NCBI GenBank assembly: GCA_021464245.1
Contig: JADCRB010000007.1
Span: forward strand, 1,242,869 to 1,306,868
Reading direction: 5' to 3'
Source of the DNA: Carallia brachiata
Lineage: Eukaryota > Streptophyta > Magnoliopsida > Malpighiales > Rhizophoraceae
Length of the DNA: 64,000 bases
Part shown: one piece after another, positions 1 through 11,819 of the stretch
Layout: the number at the start of each line of letters is the position of its first letter
Numbering within the stretch: the first letter of the stretch is position 1
Translations under genes and position numbers: made by a program
Notes under the pieces: generated by a model
Seen by the model: the letters and a program-made list of their open reading frames with translations, nothing else
Told to the model about the DNA's origin: nothing
The model's database searches: none

Positions 1-673
1 TGTGAGTAGAGAGAGAATGATAAAGAGAGAATGAGGAGAAAGAATGATAGAGCGAGAAGTAGGAGAGAGAGTGAGGGAGCGAATGGTAGAGAGAGAAAAA
101 GAGAGAGAGAGAGAGGCTAGAGAGAGAATCAGTAGAGATAATGGTTGGGGAAAAAAAAGGAAAGAGAGAGTGGGTAGAGGGAAAATGAATAGAATAATGG
201 TTGAGGGAGAAAAAGAAAAAAGAGAGTGGGTAGAATGAGAATGAGTAGAGAGAATGGTAGAGAGAGAAAAAGGAGAGAGAGAGAGGTAGAGAGAGAATGA
301 GTATAGAGAACGGTAGAGAGAGAAAAAGAGAGAGAGGATAGAGACAGAATGAGCAGAGAGAATCGTAGAGTAGAAAAAGAGAGAGAGAGGGTAAAGAGAG
401 AAAAAAATAGAGAGGGATAGAGAGAGGATGAGTGGAGAGAGATATGATGAAAGAGTGGATAGACAAAGAAAAGATTGTGAGAAAAAATATAGAAAAAGAA
501 GTAAAAAATAAATTGGGAAAACATATTTTATTGTTTTCTCATTTTTTTTCTTTGAAAAAATACTTTCTAACTTTTCAAAAAAAACAGAAAACAAAAACGA
601 TACCAAACATATTTTCTATTTTTCTGTAAAAAATAAACAAAACAAAAAAAAAATCTATACCAAACAGAGCCTT
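1..673. mobile_element. Purine-rich MITE-like element, left end outside window
   Basis: The first 500 bases are a GA-rich minisatellite with imperfect units of the type gagagaatgagtagagagaatggtag, followed by A/T-rich sequence. It ends at about 673 with ccaaacagagcc followed by TTA. That end matches the termini of the Tourist-like elements at 10664, 27420 and 48604. Homology to unit B begins immediately after this point (cattaccaaaatg-like sequence near 680 and 17020), which is consistent with an insertion boundary. ORFs here are low-complexity Glu/Arg or Ser/Leu translations and are not genes. The left terminus is not in the window, so the classification is tentative. Confidence 0.45.
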
Positions 674-1359
674 AACATTTCAATTACCAAAATGCTGCGG
701 TATATAGAAGTTAAAAGTCACTTGTACCTACGTTTTCTAAAACTCTATTTACATGCCTTTTTCCATCATAGTCCAAACCACGACTCTTGTATTTGAATAA
801 ACAACTTTTCAAATGAGCAAATATATTATTATAGAATTGAAAATAATGAAAGGGAGAGGCCTCACTTGAGAAGCGTGTCAACGAGGCATGTCAGTTCCCA
901 CATAATACCTTAAGGGAATTTCAAGTAGCCATGTAAATAAAAAAAAAAAAAAGAGTGAAAATAGAACATTATTAATATTTTTCATGGCTATTCTCATTAA
1001 TATTAATAAAAAATAATTAAAAAAATTAAAAATTAAATAAACATCATATAGGTAATAAAATAAAGTTAAAATTCACCATTGCCAATAAATAAAAATAAAT
1101 TAAATTAAAATTTATATCATTTATAATCATTTTACATATTAACAATTATTTTAATAAAAATTTTATCCTACAACCAAAATTTAATTATATATTTTTTTCA
1201 TAGTGTTTTCAATACTGTAGCAAAAAAATTTATAACTTTAAGCTACAGTTCTTTTAATTTTAATATTTTTAGTCAGAGTGTTCCCATTTATAGTAATTTA
1301 TCACCCTTCATTGCCAAACATGGCTGATATCTTGTTCTACCCGGAGGATTGTTTAACTG

Positions 1360-1640
1360 ATGAACCCCCTCCTTAAAAAGAAAAGGCACTATTCGCTAGC
1401 TAATCCGCCGAACTATTATTGTCCCGCAAGTATAAATGCGACATTAAAAATCTAGAAAGTTGACCGCAAACACGGGCCGCGGGCAGGAAGGAAAACTTTT
1501 TCAGCCTATGCGGCTGCGTTGGGCTTGGAACTCCAGGCCAGATTGGGCTCATTTTAAATTACAGATAAACATAATATGCGGAGATCGGCCGGTGGGTTTG
1601 ATTCAATAATTGTTTAGACGGCAATTAAATTGAGAACAGC
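1360..1640. other. GC-richer conserved non-coding block in unit A
   Basis: The block is unusually GC-rich for this region and very similar to 17640-17930 in unit B, including shared strings such as agcctatgcggctgcgttg and gagatcggccggtgggttt. Unrelated AT-rich sequence flanks it on both sides. No conserved reading frame is evident, because the ORF over the unit B copy is not open in unit A. Its role is unknown; it could be a regulatory region or a relic of a lost gene. Confidence 0.4.
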
Positions 1641-3075
1641 AAGATGTTAAACATTTACTCAATTAATTGAAGGGAGTATTTTTTAACAAGTAAATGAGAA
1701 TTTAAATTTTATTTAATTTTATTTTTTAAAAAAATATTTAATAGGACTTTTTATAAATTAAAAAATTAAAATCAATAAATACCGTTAGGTCAAATAAGTA
1801 GAGCATGGTGGCATAAAAAAAAGAACAAATAAATTTAAACAAAAAGACACAAATAATAAAATAATAATATAAAAATAAATTAATGTAAAAATAAAAAATA
1901 TATTGTTTTATTAATTATTTGTGCTGTTGCTTCGAAAATCATATAAAAGCAATAATTTTCTTGTTTTAGTATAACTGGGGAAGATATTTCATGAAAATTT
2001 GTTAATAATATATTAAAGTTTTAATTACGTTGTTTTTGGTCTACGGTGTGCGGACAGCATTAAATGTATGCTGACGACAGAGGCGGACCGACTTTTAATG
2101 TTCAAAGACCGAAAGAAAAGTAATTAACAGTGACATAATGAAATCGTGAATAAAATAAACACGCTACACGACAAATCTATGGCGGCTGCTACATGCCAAT
2201 TTTGCTTTCTCAAGTGGGGAACGCACACTCTGATTCTGTGTTCGTTGTTGTGCTGCAGAAAGGTCAGAAGAGATGGGAAAAGAGAAAAAAAAAATTAATT
2301 GTTTAAATAAGTAAAAAAATTATGAAAAAAAAGTAAAAAAAAATTAATAATTTATAAAAAATTATAAAAAATAAATTATTTAAATAAATAAATAAACTAA
2401 GAAAATAGGTGAAGAGCAATAATTATATTTTTTTCCTCCACCGAGAAAAAGCACAGCAAGAGGCTGTGGTGACTGCGCCTACGCTTGTGGATTCGTGATT
2501 TTTTTTTTTTTTATACTTATAAATGGAATTTTATTCCTTTTAAGAATGCTTTAATTGTAGGCCAATATTTGAACATACATAACGTCTTATATTTTAGTGA
2601 TGTTATGACTGTAAGATTTAATATTAAAAACAAAAACCAGATAGCATTCAAGGAGCAAGATGACATCGATAAAAAAAAGCGAATTAATTAAGTTTTTCTT
2701 CTTCACACAAATAAATAAAACAACTGTATTAAAAAAAATGAACATAAAAAAATATTCTTTATATTGTTACTCAATATATTGCTACGCCTAGCTTTTGATA
2801 TTATAAATAATGTTATCTTTGTTTTTTTTTTTTTTGACAATGCTTGGTCTCTTTTTTAGGTACCTCTTTTCTCTTCTTCGAAAAGTTTGCGCTTCCCCAC
2901 AGAAAAATAAAGTGGAAAGAATAACTAATTTAAAAAGCCTGTGTAGCAATGGCCGTTGCCATTGCGAGATGAAACATTTCAAAACAAGGACTCGTTGGTG
3001 AGACCATTTTTGGAAAATGGTTTTGCAATAAATTCGTAAGCAAATTATGCTCAAATCTGGGATCCAGTCCTCAAC

Positions 3076-3110
3076 TCTTTTTCTTTCTTTCTTTCTTTCT
3101 TTCTTTCTTT
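3076..3110. repeat. TTTC microsatellite (unit A)
   Basis: A run of ttctttctttc units. The corresponding site in unit B (19408-19441) carries the same repeat, so it predates the duplication. Confidence 0.9.
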
Positions 3111-3359
3111 TGTTGCTGCTGTTCTTTTTCTGGTGAAATCTGAATAAGGTAACTTGCAGTGTTTTCAGCCATAGAGATTGATGTTGATCTGACTAAATGA
3201 ACTTACCAATTGGAACGCAGGCACAGGAAAGAAAGAGGTAAGCTTTCTCACCCATATTACTTTACTCGAATGGCCTAGCTGGCAAAGTAGCAATATTTGC
3301 AGGACATAGACATCTAGTCCGCGATGTTATGTCTGGCTAATTGTTTGTCAACTAAGAAT

Positions 3360-4392
3360 AATCGTAAAAGAAATATGAGAAAGAGCAGAAAGATTCATGT
3401 GGGTATAGTCTGGAATAACTGGATCCTTTTGTTTCAACATACTCCTTGATCAATCCATAAAAGGAAGCATAACTATTGTAGATTGTTGTTCTACAAATAC
3501 AGATCTAGCTAAGGATGAGGGAGGGGCAATTGTCCCCTCTCAAATTGTAAGTTAAATAATTTTGTAGGCTAAGAGTTGCAAAGAATGGAACTCAGCCCAA
3601 TGATATTTGCATTATGTCCCCCCTCATCTTCTCAATGCCCGCTTCGAGTCCCATGTGTCGCATTCAATGCATTTTCTTTTTTCATTTGCTTCACTTTTGC
3701 CTCTTTTTTTTCTTCATTTGCTCCACCCTTGTTTTTTTTTTTTTTTTTTTTTTTTTAAGAAACTAGTTTCTTTATTATTTTCTTAGTAATCTATTTGTAA
3801 TATATTTATTAATATTATTTTTATTTCTTTTTAAATAAATTTGTCTTATATTCATATAAGCACTCTTTTTAATCGTAATAGAAATATGAGAAAGAGCGGA
3901 AAGATTCATGTGGGTATAGCCTGGAATAACTGGATCCTTTTGTTTCAACATACTCCTTGATGAATCCTTAAAAGGAAGCATAACTATTGTAGATTGTGTT
4001 GTTGTACATATACGGATCTAGTAAAGGATGAGGGAGGGGCAATTGTCCCCCCTCAAACTGTAAGTTACATAATTTTGTAGGCTGAGAGTTGCAAAGAATG
4101 GAACTTAGCCCAGTGATATTTGCATTATGTCCCCCCTCATCTTCCCAATGCCTGCTTCGAGTCCCATGTGTCGCATTCAATGCATTTCCTTTTTTCATTT
4201 GCTTCACTTTTGCCTTTTTTTTTTTTTTTTTTTTTCCTTCATTTGCTCCACTCTTGTTTTCTTTTTCCTTTTTTTTAAGAAACTGATTTTTTTATTATTT
4301 TCTTAGTAATCTATTTGCAATATATTTATTAAAATTATTTTTATTTCTTTTTAAATAAATTTGTCTTATACTCATATAAGCACTCTTTTTAA
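3360..4392. repeat. Tandem direct duplication, two copies of about 511 bp
   Basis: Copy 1 (3360-3870) and copy 2 (3871-4392) are nearly identical head-to-tail repeats. Both begin aatcgtaa(a/t)ag and both end in cactcttttt. Each contains gatgagggaggggcaattgt and a long T tract of differing length. The unit covers both pre-existing flank (present in unit B near 19680-19760) and the left part of the hAT-like relic. The duplication therefore occurred after that element had inserted. Confidence 0.88.
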
Positions 4393-4785
4393 AAAATACT
4401 TTATCTTTTAATAAAATAAGTTATTAGCAATGATTAATATTAAAAAGGAAAAAAATATTTAGAGATACTTTATATATCTATCATTTAATTGTTTATAAAA
4501 TAGACTTTAATTTTACTAATTATCAAACTTTTAAAAAAATCTATTACATAAACATATGAGAGATAAATGATTAAATAATTAAATAATCACTTATATAGAA
4601 AAATAATATATTTGATTGTATAAACAATAAAAAAATTAAAACATTAAAATTTACATAATATGATTATAATGTTTATTTTTCAAATTAATTAATATAATTT
4701 TTTATTTTTACCTGTATATATAAATTTTGCATATTTGTTAATATAAAATTTGCCCTCCTGAAAATTTTTTCTAGATCTGTCATGC
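3495..4785. mobile_element. hAT-like non-autonomous relic, unit A only
   Basis: This segment is missing from unit B, which runs directly from attgtagaatgtattc to cacacaaccatttatttgaag (about 19760-19805). Its ends are inversely related: acagatctag...gagggaggggcaatt on the left against aaatttgccctcctgaaaa...ctagatctgt on the right. Such ends resemble degraded plant hAT termini of the CAGGGGCGGATCTAG type. The interior is AT-rich and has no transposase frame. It has been enlarged by the 511-bp tandem duplication. Exact ends and target-site duplication are blurred. Confidence 0.5.
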
Positions 4786-5242
4786 ACAAACACATACACA
4801 ACCTTTTATTTGAAGTGATATATTTTGGAAAATGATAACTAGATGAGGGAAGGTAGGACGTAGAATTAATGTAGTTAACTGTTGTACACATTATTTATAT
4901 GTTTATTTGTTGTACATTAAGTTTAGTTCTAAATTTCATAAGTTTTTGTAATTGTTTGAGTAATTGTTTGATCTCGTCAATTTATGATATATAATAGTGG
5001 TAATATTGATATGCAATAGGAATATGAAAAATGTAAAAAAAAAAAATGTAATAATTGTGTCTTTCTTTGCGTCAATGTATTGTTCCCGTTCGTTTACCAA
5101 AACTCATATATTTGTGCCGTTTCAGTTCATTTCGGAATAATTAATCTTTGATTGTTCTTCAAAATATTAGTAAGAGTAGGACTGGCATGACTTCAAATAA
5201 ATTGTAGCAAGTAGTTATATAGTATTATTCAACGGTATCTGA

Positions 5243-5284
<42 letters not shown>

Positions 5285-6330
5285 AATAGATAGGAAAATC
5301 CACCAATAAGACCACAGAAGTACTGTATAGTAAATCTAAAATAACATTAGAGAGTAAAGAAGTTTTGACTCAACAGTTCAATTTTATTCTTTTTTTCCTT
5401 TTTACTTGCATTTGCCTTTTTGGTTTCTAGAAATTTATTTCTTCTATTTTTCCATGCTAACTTCGATTTGGTGCCACTGCATATAAATTCAACCTCCAAT
5501 GCTTACTTTGGACAAAAAACGTCTGGCAAAGGTTTCCATAGGCTTATCTGATGGCAAGTGGTCAATAATCTTACTCGAGTCTCTCAAAAGGAGGATGAAA
5601 TACCTCGAATAACTCCATAACATTTTCTGTGTCATGAAATTCATAGTAGTTGCATTGCTGGTCAATTTAGGCCTTTGTATTTCAAATGCATGTAAATTGT
5701 TAAGAATTTTCCCTTATTGTTGGATTTGAGGAAGACTGAAGAACAAAGATCATCAAACGCAATTGGTAACTAATTGCCAGCTGCATTTTGAATTTATCAT
5801 GAGAGAGAATGATCCTTGCCTATGTCAAATTGTAATTAAAGTCCACCAATCAAAATTAAACGAGAATAAATCTAACCTGTTGGAAGTAAATCTCATATCG
5901 AGAAAGAAAGGATAAAATAAATGAGATATAACTTGTGAGTAAGTTGTTTAAGGTGAGTTGGTAACTTAAGTTATTTCGACAAGACAACAAACTCATCAAC
6001 TAAAAATAAATTTAAATGAATTTGATTCAAACACCCTTTTACCTGTAAAAACCCAAACCCAACAACAATTTGGATCTATAAAACATAAAACATAAACCCC
6101 ATACCTATTATGGTTAATTAGCCTACCTACACTAGATATATATATATATATATAATCAAGGAAACTTCTATTAGCATAAAGCAAAAAGAAAGAGGAATGA
6201 TTAAGATTATTTGATGATGAAACTTAGTGTCCAACATAGTTCAGCATAAAAGGTAAAAGAGAGCATGTGATCTTTAGAGCATAATACACCAAGCATCTTG
6301 TGGAAATATATTCATTAACACTAATGGAAG
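4400..6330. other. Non-coding stretch of unit A
   Basis: AT-rich sequence with an (AT)n microsatellite at 5248-5280 and a shorter one near 6138. From about 4790 on it aligns with unit B (19800-21860), except for the 882-bp element present only in B. The ancestral TAA target of that element is at 5355-5357. No gene is seen. Confidence 0.7.
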
Positions 6331-6334
6331 GCAT

Positions 6335-7639
6335 TGTTGAACTATGGTGTTGTCATTTTATTTGCCAAACTAAAGTTTCAGCCTTTATTCAAATCTTTCC
6401 CTAAAAATTTGTTAAGTTAGTTGTTGAAGATAATTTGCTTAGCTGCTCTTTTATCTTATTTTGAATTTGCTTATCTTTATTGGAATTTGAATGTAGTTTT
6501 ACCTCTATATAATTAGACTTGATTATCAATAGAAAATGAGAAAGCTTTTGGGCTTACTCCAAAAATTTCTGTCTCTCTATTTGCTTGTTTTATTTTTTGA
6601 TTTTTTGGTATTATCTTTACTGTAACCAGAAAATTCAATTTGTGTTTTTATCTTTAGTGACTACCAAATTAACAGTGGTATCAAAGTAGTGTTATATCCT
6701 TGTGACCTTTGTTTCGAATTAGAGAGAAGAGAGTGGTTTAAACACTTGAGTAAAGAGTGTAAAACCAAAGAGTATCTCCCACCAAGATGAACATTTTATT
6801 GTAAGTAGAAATCAGAAATTTTTCCCATCAAATTAAAACTTTCTTTGAGTGGAAAAAACTGGAGGCTTTTTCCATCAAACCAAAAAGCCAAACCTTTGAG
6901 ATTTTCCATAAAGAAAGTCAGTTTTATGATTGGTTGTTGAAATCAGAGAAGAATGTAGCTGATATAACTGTCCTTTTCATCAAATCAGATAACCTCTATG
7001 GTTTTAAGAGGAGAAATAAATAAGCACAAAATCTTTGGAGATTAGTTTCTAAACCAGCAAGCTTGAAGGCTTTAGAGGAGCCAAATATATATGAAGACTG
7101 GTTTCCAAAAACTAAAAAATTTGAAGACTCAAAATCAATCAAATGTCTTTGCAGGCTAGTTTTATAAACCAAAAAAAATGAAGATGAAGTTTAGATCAAA
7201 ATTTGATCACTCTAGTTATAAGGCATGTAAAATAATAACCTCAAAAAGGAGTGTTGAACTATGGTGCTGTCATTTGACTTGCCAAGCTGAAGTTTCAGCT
7301 TTTGTTCAAATCTTTATGTGGAAATTTGTTAAGTTAGTTGTTAGAGATGATTTACATAGTTGCTCTTATTTTGAATTTACTTATCTTTATTTGGATTTGA
7401 ATGTAGTTTTACCTCTGTATAATGAGGCTTGATTATCAATAGAAGATGAAGAAGCCTTTGGACTGAGGCTTGATTATCAATAGAAGATGAAGAAGCCTTT
7501 GGAATTCGCTCTAGAATTTTCTTTCTCTTTCTCTCTCTATCTCTCTACTTGTTCTATTTTCTGATTTTTTGGTATTGTCTTTGCTGTAATCAGAAAAATT
7601 CAGTTTGTGTTCTTATTTTCAGTGGCTGCCAAACTAACA
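6335..7639 (+). mobile_element. TRIM-type LTR retrotransposon (1305 bp)
   Basis: Two direct LTRs, 6335-6674 (340 bp) and 7252-7639 (388 bp), both begin TGTTGAACTATGGTG and end in AACA. A primer-binding site complementary to initiator tRNA-Met (tggtatcaaag, from 6676) lies one base after the left LTR, and a purine tract (aaaaaggag) precedes the right LTR. A 5-bp target-site duplication, GGCAT, flanks the element (6330-6334 and 7640-7644). Unit B holds the unoccupied site (gtcat, 21862-21866). The 577-bp interior encodes no gag or pol, so this is a non-autonomous miniature element. The LTRs differ at many positions, which suggests an old insertion. The right LTR contains a 41-bp tandem duplication (7424-7464, 7465-7505). 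Confidence 0.92.
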
Positions 7640-7644
7640 GGCAT

Positions 7645-8051
7645 CAATCCAATCGATCCTAGAATATGTCATTTCCAACACTTCAAATGAACATCCTCAT
7701 TTCCTTTTTTTTTTTCCACCTTTTTGTTTCTCCTTTTAGGTCTATAATTGTCAATTTCATCCATCTATGCCGGCTCACATAGACAATCTTAGAATAAGAA
7801 ATCTTAATATGTAGCAAGTTTATTTCGCTTCACATCTAAATAATTGAAACAGAAGATAAAATGCAAGTCTTCACTCTTCACAACATTTACACGCTTTAAG
7901 AAATGTTTAGGGATTTGGGGCAGCCAATGAGTTCCAAATGATTACCAACTATCAGATAAAGGAATGCAAACCATTTTGTCTTAAATTCCTCTTTATTTTC
8001 TTTACTTTAATAAAACACTAACCCCAATCCTGGAAATTACAAAGAGGAACA
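7645..8051. other. 3' flank of ERF-A
   Basis: No gene is seen. The stretch aligns with 21867-22321 in unit B and probably contains the ERF 3' UTR. Confidence 0.6.
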
Positions 8052-8852
8052 TTAACCTGAAACAAGGAAGAGTGAGAAAGGCTGAGAAGAAGTTACAACG
8101 GGCCACAAAGGAGAATTTGATTCACGTCTGACTGTTTCAGTTGAGCTCAAAAGTTCCTCCAAGTATTCAGTTCCAAGGTCCTCGAATACAAGCACATCAT
8201 GCTGCTGTGTTTTCAATTTTTTTCTCGTATTGCTTATAGTCATCGGCCTTCTTCCCTTGTAATGAGTCCTCTTTAACGCCTCCGCCGGTGACGAGCAGCG
8301 CCAATCCTCCTCAAACCCAATTTTGACTGCTGCCAGTGACTTGCTCACCTCCTCCAGCGGAAAATTAAGGACAGCTTTGGCGCCTTGCAAGGCCAGCGCC
8401 GCTTGATCATAAGCTAGAGCGGCCGCCTCAGCTGTATCAAACGTTCCCAGCCAAACTCGCACACCACGTCTAGTGGAATCCCTTATTTCCGCCGCATATT
8501 TTCCCCACGGCCGCCTGCGGACCCCTCTATAGGCCTTTTCCTTCTTGGGTTTTTCCTCTTTGGCGACGAAACCAGCTTCTTCCTCCTTTATTTCACTCGA
8601 GAACTTCATTTCCTCCGAGTCCTTGGATCTGATTGATGCGATATCTGCTAGGGTTTTTGATTCAAACGAAACCACCGGAAAATTATCGAAAGAAATGTAC
8701 TCCCCGGAGTACTCTCCAGGGCTGAATGGAAGGCAATCGTTAGGGTTTAGAGTTAGTGCAGGCTCAGCCCACAAGAATGGATCTGGAAAGTCAAAGGGAG
8801 ATGGAGGTGAAAATTCCAAGTTTGTGTGGCCTAGGAGAGAATGCTCCGCCAT
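8052..8852 (-). CDS. ERF transcription factor A (AP2/ERF, probably group IXc)
   Basis: Intronless gene of 266 codons. The start at 8852 (MAEHSLLG) matches the start of its paralogue; an upstream in-frame extension is not shared. Residues about 108-165 form one AP2/ERF domain with [18 protein letters not shown] and [19 protein letters not shown]. It retains the Ala and Asp at the positions that distinguish ERF from DREB proteins and is expected to bind the GCC box in the nucleus. An acidic and Pro/Ser-rich N-terminus precedes it. The C-terminal motif [14 protein letters not shown] matches the activation motif of ERF1/ORA59-type proteins. Compared with the paralogue at 22322 the AP2 domain is identical, but one base is missing near 8125, so the stop is skipped and about 18 unrelated residues are added. 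Likely jasmonate/ethylene-responsive, by family. Confidence 0.93.
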   Translation of the reverse strand: MAEHSLLGHTNLEFSPPSPFDFPDPFLWAEPALTLNPNDCLPFSPGEYSGEYISFDNFPVVSFESKTLADIASIRSKDSEEMKFSSEIKEEEAGFVAKEEKPKKEKAYRGVRRRPWGKYAAEIRDSTRRGVRVWLGTFDTAEAAALAYDQAALALQGAKAVLNFPLEEVSKSLAAVKIGFEEDWRCSSPAEALKRTHYKGRRPMTISNTRKKLKTQQHDVLVFEDLGTEYLEELLSSTETVRRESNSPLWPVVTSSQPFSLFLVSG

Positions 8853-8971
8853 CTTCGGATTGACTGAAGGGAACTTAGTATCTGCGGCATCTAAAGGATA
8901 AAGATTGAAGAAAACAAGAATGGAATGAATGTGCACAGAAGGGTGTGATAAAACGATTGAATGCAGCACCG

Positions 8972-8982
8972 ATTAATATAGA
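8972..8982 (-). promoter_or_regulatory. TATA box of ERF-A
   Basis: TATATTAATC on the minus strand, about 120 bp upstream of the ATG. The same sequence lies at the same place upstream of ERF-B (23195-23203). Confidence 0.6.
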
Positions 8983-8989
8983 AGATTGG

Positions 8990-10663
8990 TCAGGAAAGAA
9001 CAAAATGGCTTGGGTTCCTACTTGCAATTTGTGAGGCGATGGGATCCATAGCTGCAGAATGTGTCTGATTTTTTTAATTATTGCCCTAATTCAAAGGTGT
9101 TCTGGTCTTACTTTCGCATTGAATTATTGATTAGGTATATTAATTATCAATAAATTTTTATCGCCAGAGGATTATGACCAAAGGCAAACAAAAAAAGGGG
9201 GGGAGGGGGGGGGGGTGGGAATTTTTTTTTTATAAGGTAAAAACTTAAAGTAACATTAAATATATTCATAATAATATTAAATATATTTAGATTTTAATTT
9301 TTTTTTAAAAAAAACCTATGGATAGATTGTCTTGCTAGATATTCTAGCCATGTACAAATCCAACTCTAGGCTTACTTTTTACCAGAGATGAATACTTTTT
9401 TTCTTTGATATTTTTTAGCATAAGAAAGACACTATTTTACAGTTAAGAAGTCTGAAGTTTTCTCTCACTCGTCTTCTTTTTAACGATAGATTACAATCTT
9501 TTCTATAGACTTGTCAGACCAATATTTTTTTTTAAAAAGTACCATTTTACTTCCACACAGAAATTCATAGAATCATAGTCATATTGTGTAGATATTGACT
9601 GGTCCTTTGGTATAGAAAATAGAAAGATGAAATCGGTTGAACAGTTGCCCACTTAAATATCGCAACTTGCCTGGAAGAATGATATGCCTATCTGTATGTT
9701 TTTGTTTTTCTTTGAGAAATTTTTAGGTGGATTCAATTTATTAACAAGAAAAAAGGGACTCGAATTGTAAACTATATGATTAATAGATATTTGACCGAGT
9801 ATATTTTGCGACATTCTAATATTCTATTATATCCGGAGTTTGAGTAAACATTTAAATCAATTTGGTTCATTTGAGTCGTCTCACAAAAGTAGTTGCCTTT
9901 TTTTTTTTTTCCACATGATTAGAGGAGTAAATTTAATTACGAATAAAATATGAATGTGAATGTTGGATCTTACTCTCAAATTTTATACTGATGATTTATT
10001 AGATTGTAATAGAGGTGTTTAAGTAATTATTTTCTAGTCTTCACTTACATATTGCTTTGAGTTACTCCCCAACGATTTCTCTCCTACTTACATATTGCTT
10101 TGAGAGAATAAAATTTTCAACTCAAAATTAAACATGTACGAATAATTTTGACACGGTAGCTCAAAATTAGAGTGACCGGTTGAATCTTCGATCTACAAAC
10201 AGCGATGGGATTCCTCAAAATGCCACTACTCATCGACAAGTCTTTCAAGATTTTTGGCACTTATGACCAACGATGAAAAAAAAAATGGGTGTTTCAGTAT
10301 CACGAAATTTGGTCCATTTTCTGAAAACATTTTCTACTAAAAAGGAAAATATGTCCGAATGAAATTTAAAGCTCCAAGCATACAGTGACACTACTCTAAT
10401 ACTTTTTCACCGGCAGCCTATTTGCACTTGTTGAAATTCCATTATTGTGGTGGAACAATCTCACTTTCTCTTTCTTTTTCTTTTTCATTTTTCACATAAC
10501 TAATAAACACATTTCTTTATTTTCATAATTTTAACTTTTCACGGAAAAAGAATTATGGAATTAGAGATGAAAAGTAGAAATAGTAAATAGAAAAAATTTT
10601 CCTTCAACCCAAACAGGCACTGGTAAGAGAACTAGCAACGGAACAAACTAATTGCTTCTCTTA
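8990..10663. other. ERF-A upstream region
   Basis: AT-rich sequence without a gene, including a G-rich tract near 9197-9217. It aligns with 23210-24780 in unit B, so more than 2 kb of ERF promoter DNA was duplicated with the gene. Confidence 0.65.
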
Positions 10664-10942
10664 TAGTGTGTTTGGATTGTGAAAAATTGGTAAACAAAAA
10701 GGTTATGAGAAAAAAAATTATGAGAAAATAAAATAGTTTAGATAGATGAGAGATATGTAAAAAAGAAAATGATGGTAAAGAAAATAAAAAAAATTGTGAA
10801 AAGAAAATTATGAAAAAAAAATTATTTTGATAGATGAGAAATATGTGAAAAAATAAAATGATGGAAAGAAAATGAATCATATATATATATATATATATAT
10901 TCTCATTCTTTCCTTTGGATTCTTGGAAATCCAAACACAGTG
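10664..10942. mobile_element. Tourist/Harbinger-like MITE, unit A only (279 bp)
   Basis: The element is bounded by TTA on both sides (10661-10663, 10943-10945). Its terminal inverted repeats are tagtgtgtttgg and ccaaacacagtg. The interior is purine-rich with an (AT)n run at 10879-10900. Unit B lacks it near 24785. The 3-bp TTA duplication and GTGTTTGG-type ends fit PIF/Harbinger-derived MITEs. It has no coding capacity. Confidence 0.75.
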
Positions 10943-11350
10943 TTAGTCACGTACTACACTGGCAAATAAAATGGGTCGTGGTTTGGGTTGTTCAGAATTG
11001 TATGGGTTGGGCCAGAGGCCCATCTCCCAAAAGCCGAAACATATATGTTTCTCCAAGTCTTTATTTTTTTTTTTTTAACCCCTGAAGTTACATGAATATA
11101 TAATGTTCTTTCTTTTTTTTTTTTTTTGGTTTACTATAATGTTCTTTCTGTTCCATCAAGACGCCACATATTTACTCAAAAATGAATCACGAGGCAACAA
11201 AAGGCTGGTGACTACTGCTTTTGGGCCATTCCATATGGCTATGCATCAAATCCAGAGCTGTGCAAGATGTGATCCCTTACGTTGTCACTCAAAGGACTAA
11301 AACGGAAGCACTCTTGGGTTAAATGTCTCAATTTATTTATGCATACATTT

Positions 11351-11708
11351 TTTTCAATACATAAAAAAAATTTATTAAAGATATATCAGTCATCAAATTT
11401 ATGTGTTAGTGTTGAAGTATTTTTTATTTGAAAGTCTCATTCAACCAAACTCATAAAAAGATACTCACCACTTAAGTACTGTTGGAATCCAGCGTGACTC
11501 TTTGAAGCTGATTACGACGATTGTCGAGTTTAAAACTATCGATGTCAACTTTAAAACTATCGATGTCAACTCACGGTCAAACTGAAGAAATTAGAAGTCA
11601 AAACTCTCAAACACTACCGTTAAAATTCGAACACGAGATAAAAGTGAGAGAAACGCGTCGAACTGTCACAAAACTATTACTTTGAGTAGTTTATTTATGC
11701 ATACATTT
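11351..11708. mobile_element. Unit A-specific insertion with 19-bp direct repeats
   Basis: TTTATTTATGCATACATTT occurs at 11332-11350 and again at 11690-11708, flanking about 340 bp absent from unit B (near 25110-25165). The insert includes a 22-bp tandem repeat (aactatcgatgtcaa units near 11535-11575). A flanking duplication of this length would fit a target-primed retroelement, but no poly(A) tail or coding region is visible. Unit B also has two related copies of the flanking motif, so a local duplication cannot be excluded. Confidence 0.4.
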
Positions 11709-11819
11709 GTATGTATCTATTATTGAGACTTTCATATACCCGTGTATTCACCGTATAGGTCTTCATTCGTCAGATAGAATCTTAAATTTATTTATAATAA
11801 AGTCCAAGTTAGTTATAAG

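Noticed and set aside
44..629. ORFs in the GA-rich start of the window
   Set aside because: Low-complexity translations of a minisatellite.
7178..7432. 84-codon ORF
   Set aside because: Spans the TRIM interior and right LTR; not conserved as coding.
8100..8125. String gccacaaaggagaatttga resembling miR399 on the plus strand
   Set aside because: It lies antisense within the ERF-A C-terminal frame (and just past the ERF-B stop), has two extra bases relative to the miR399 pattern, and shows no hairpin partner.
8545..8901. Plus-strand ORFs opposite ERF-A (and 22746-23045 opposite ERF-B)
   Set aside because: Antisense shadows of conserved ERF coding sequence.
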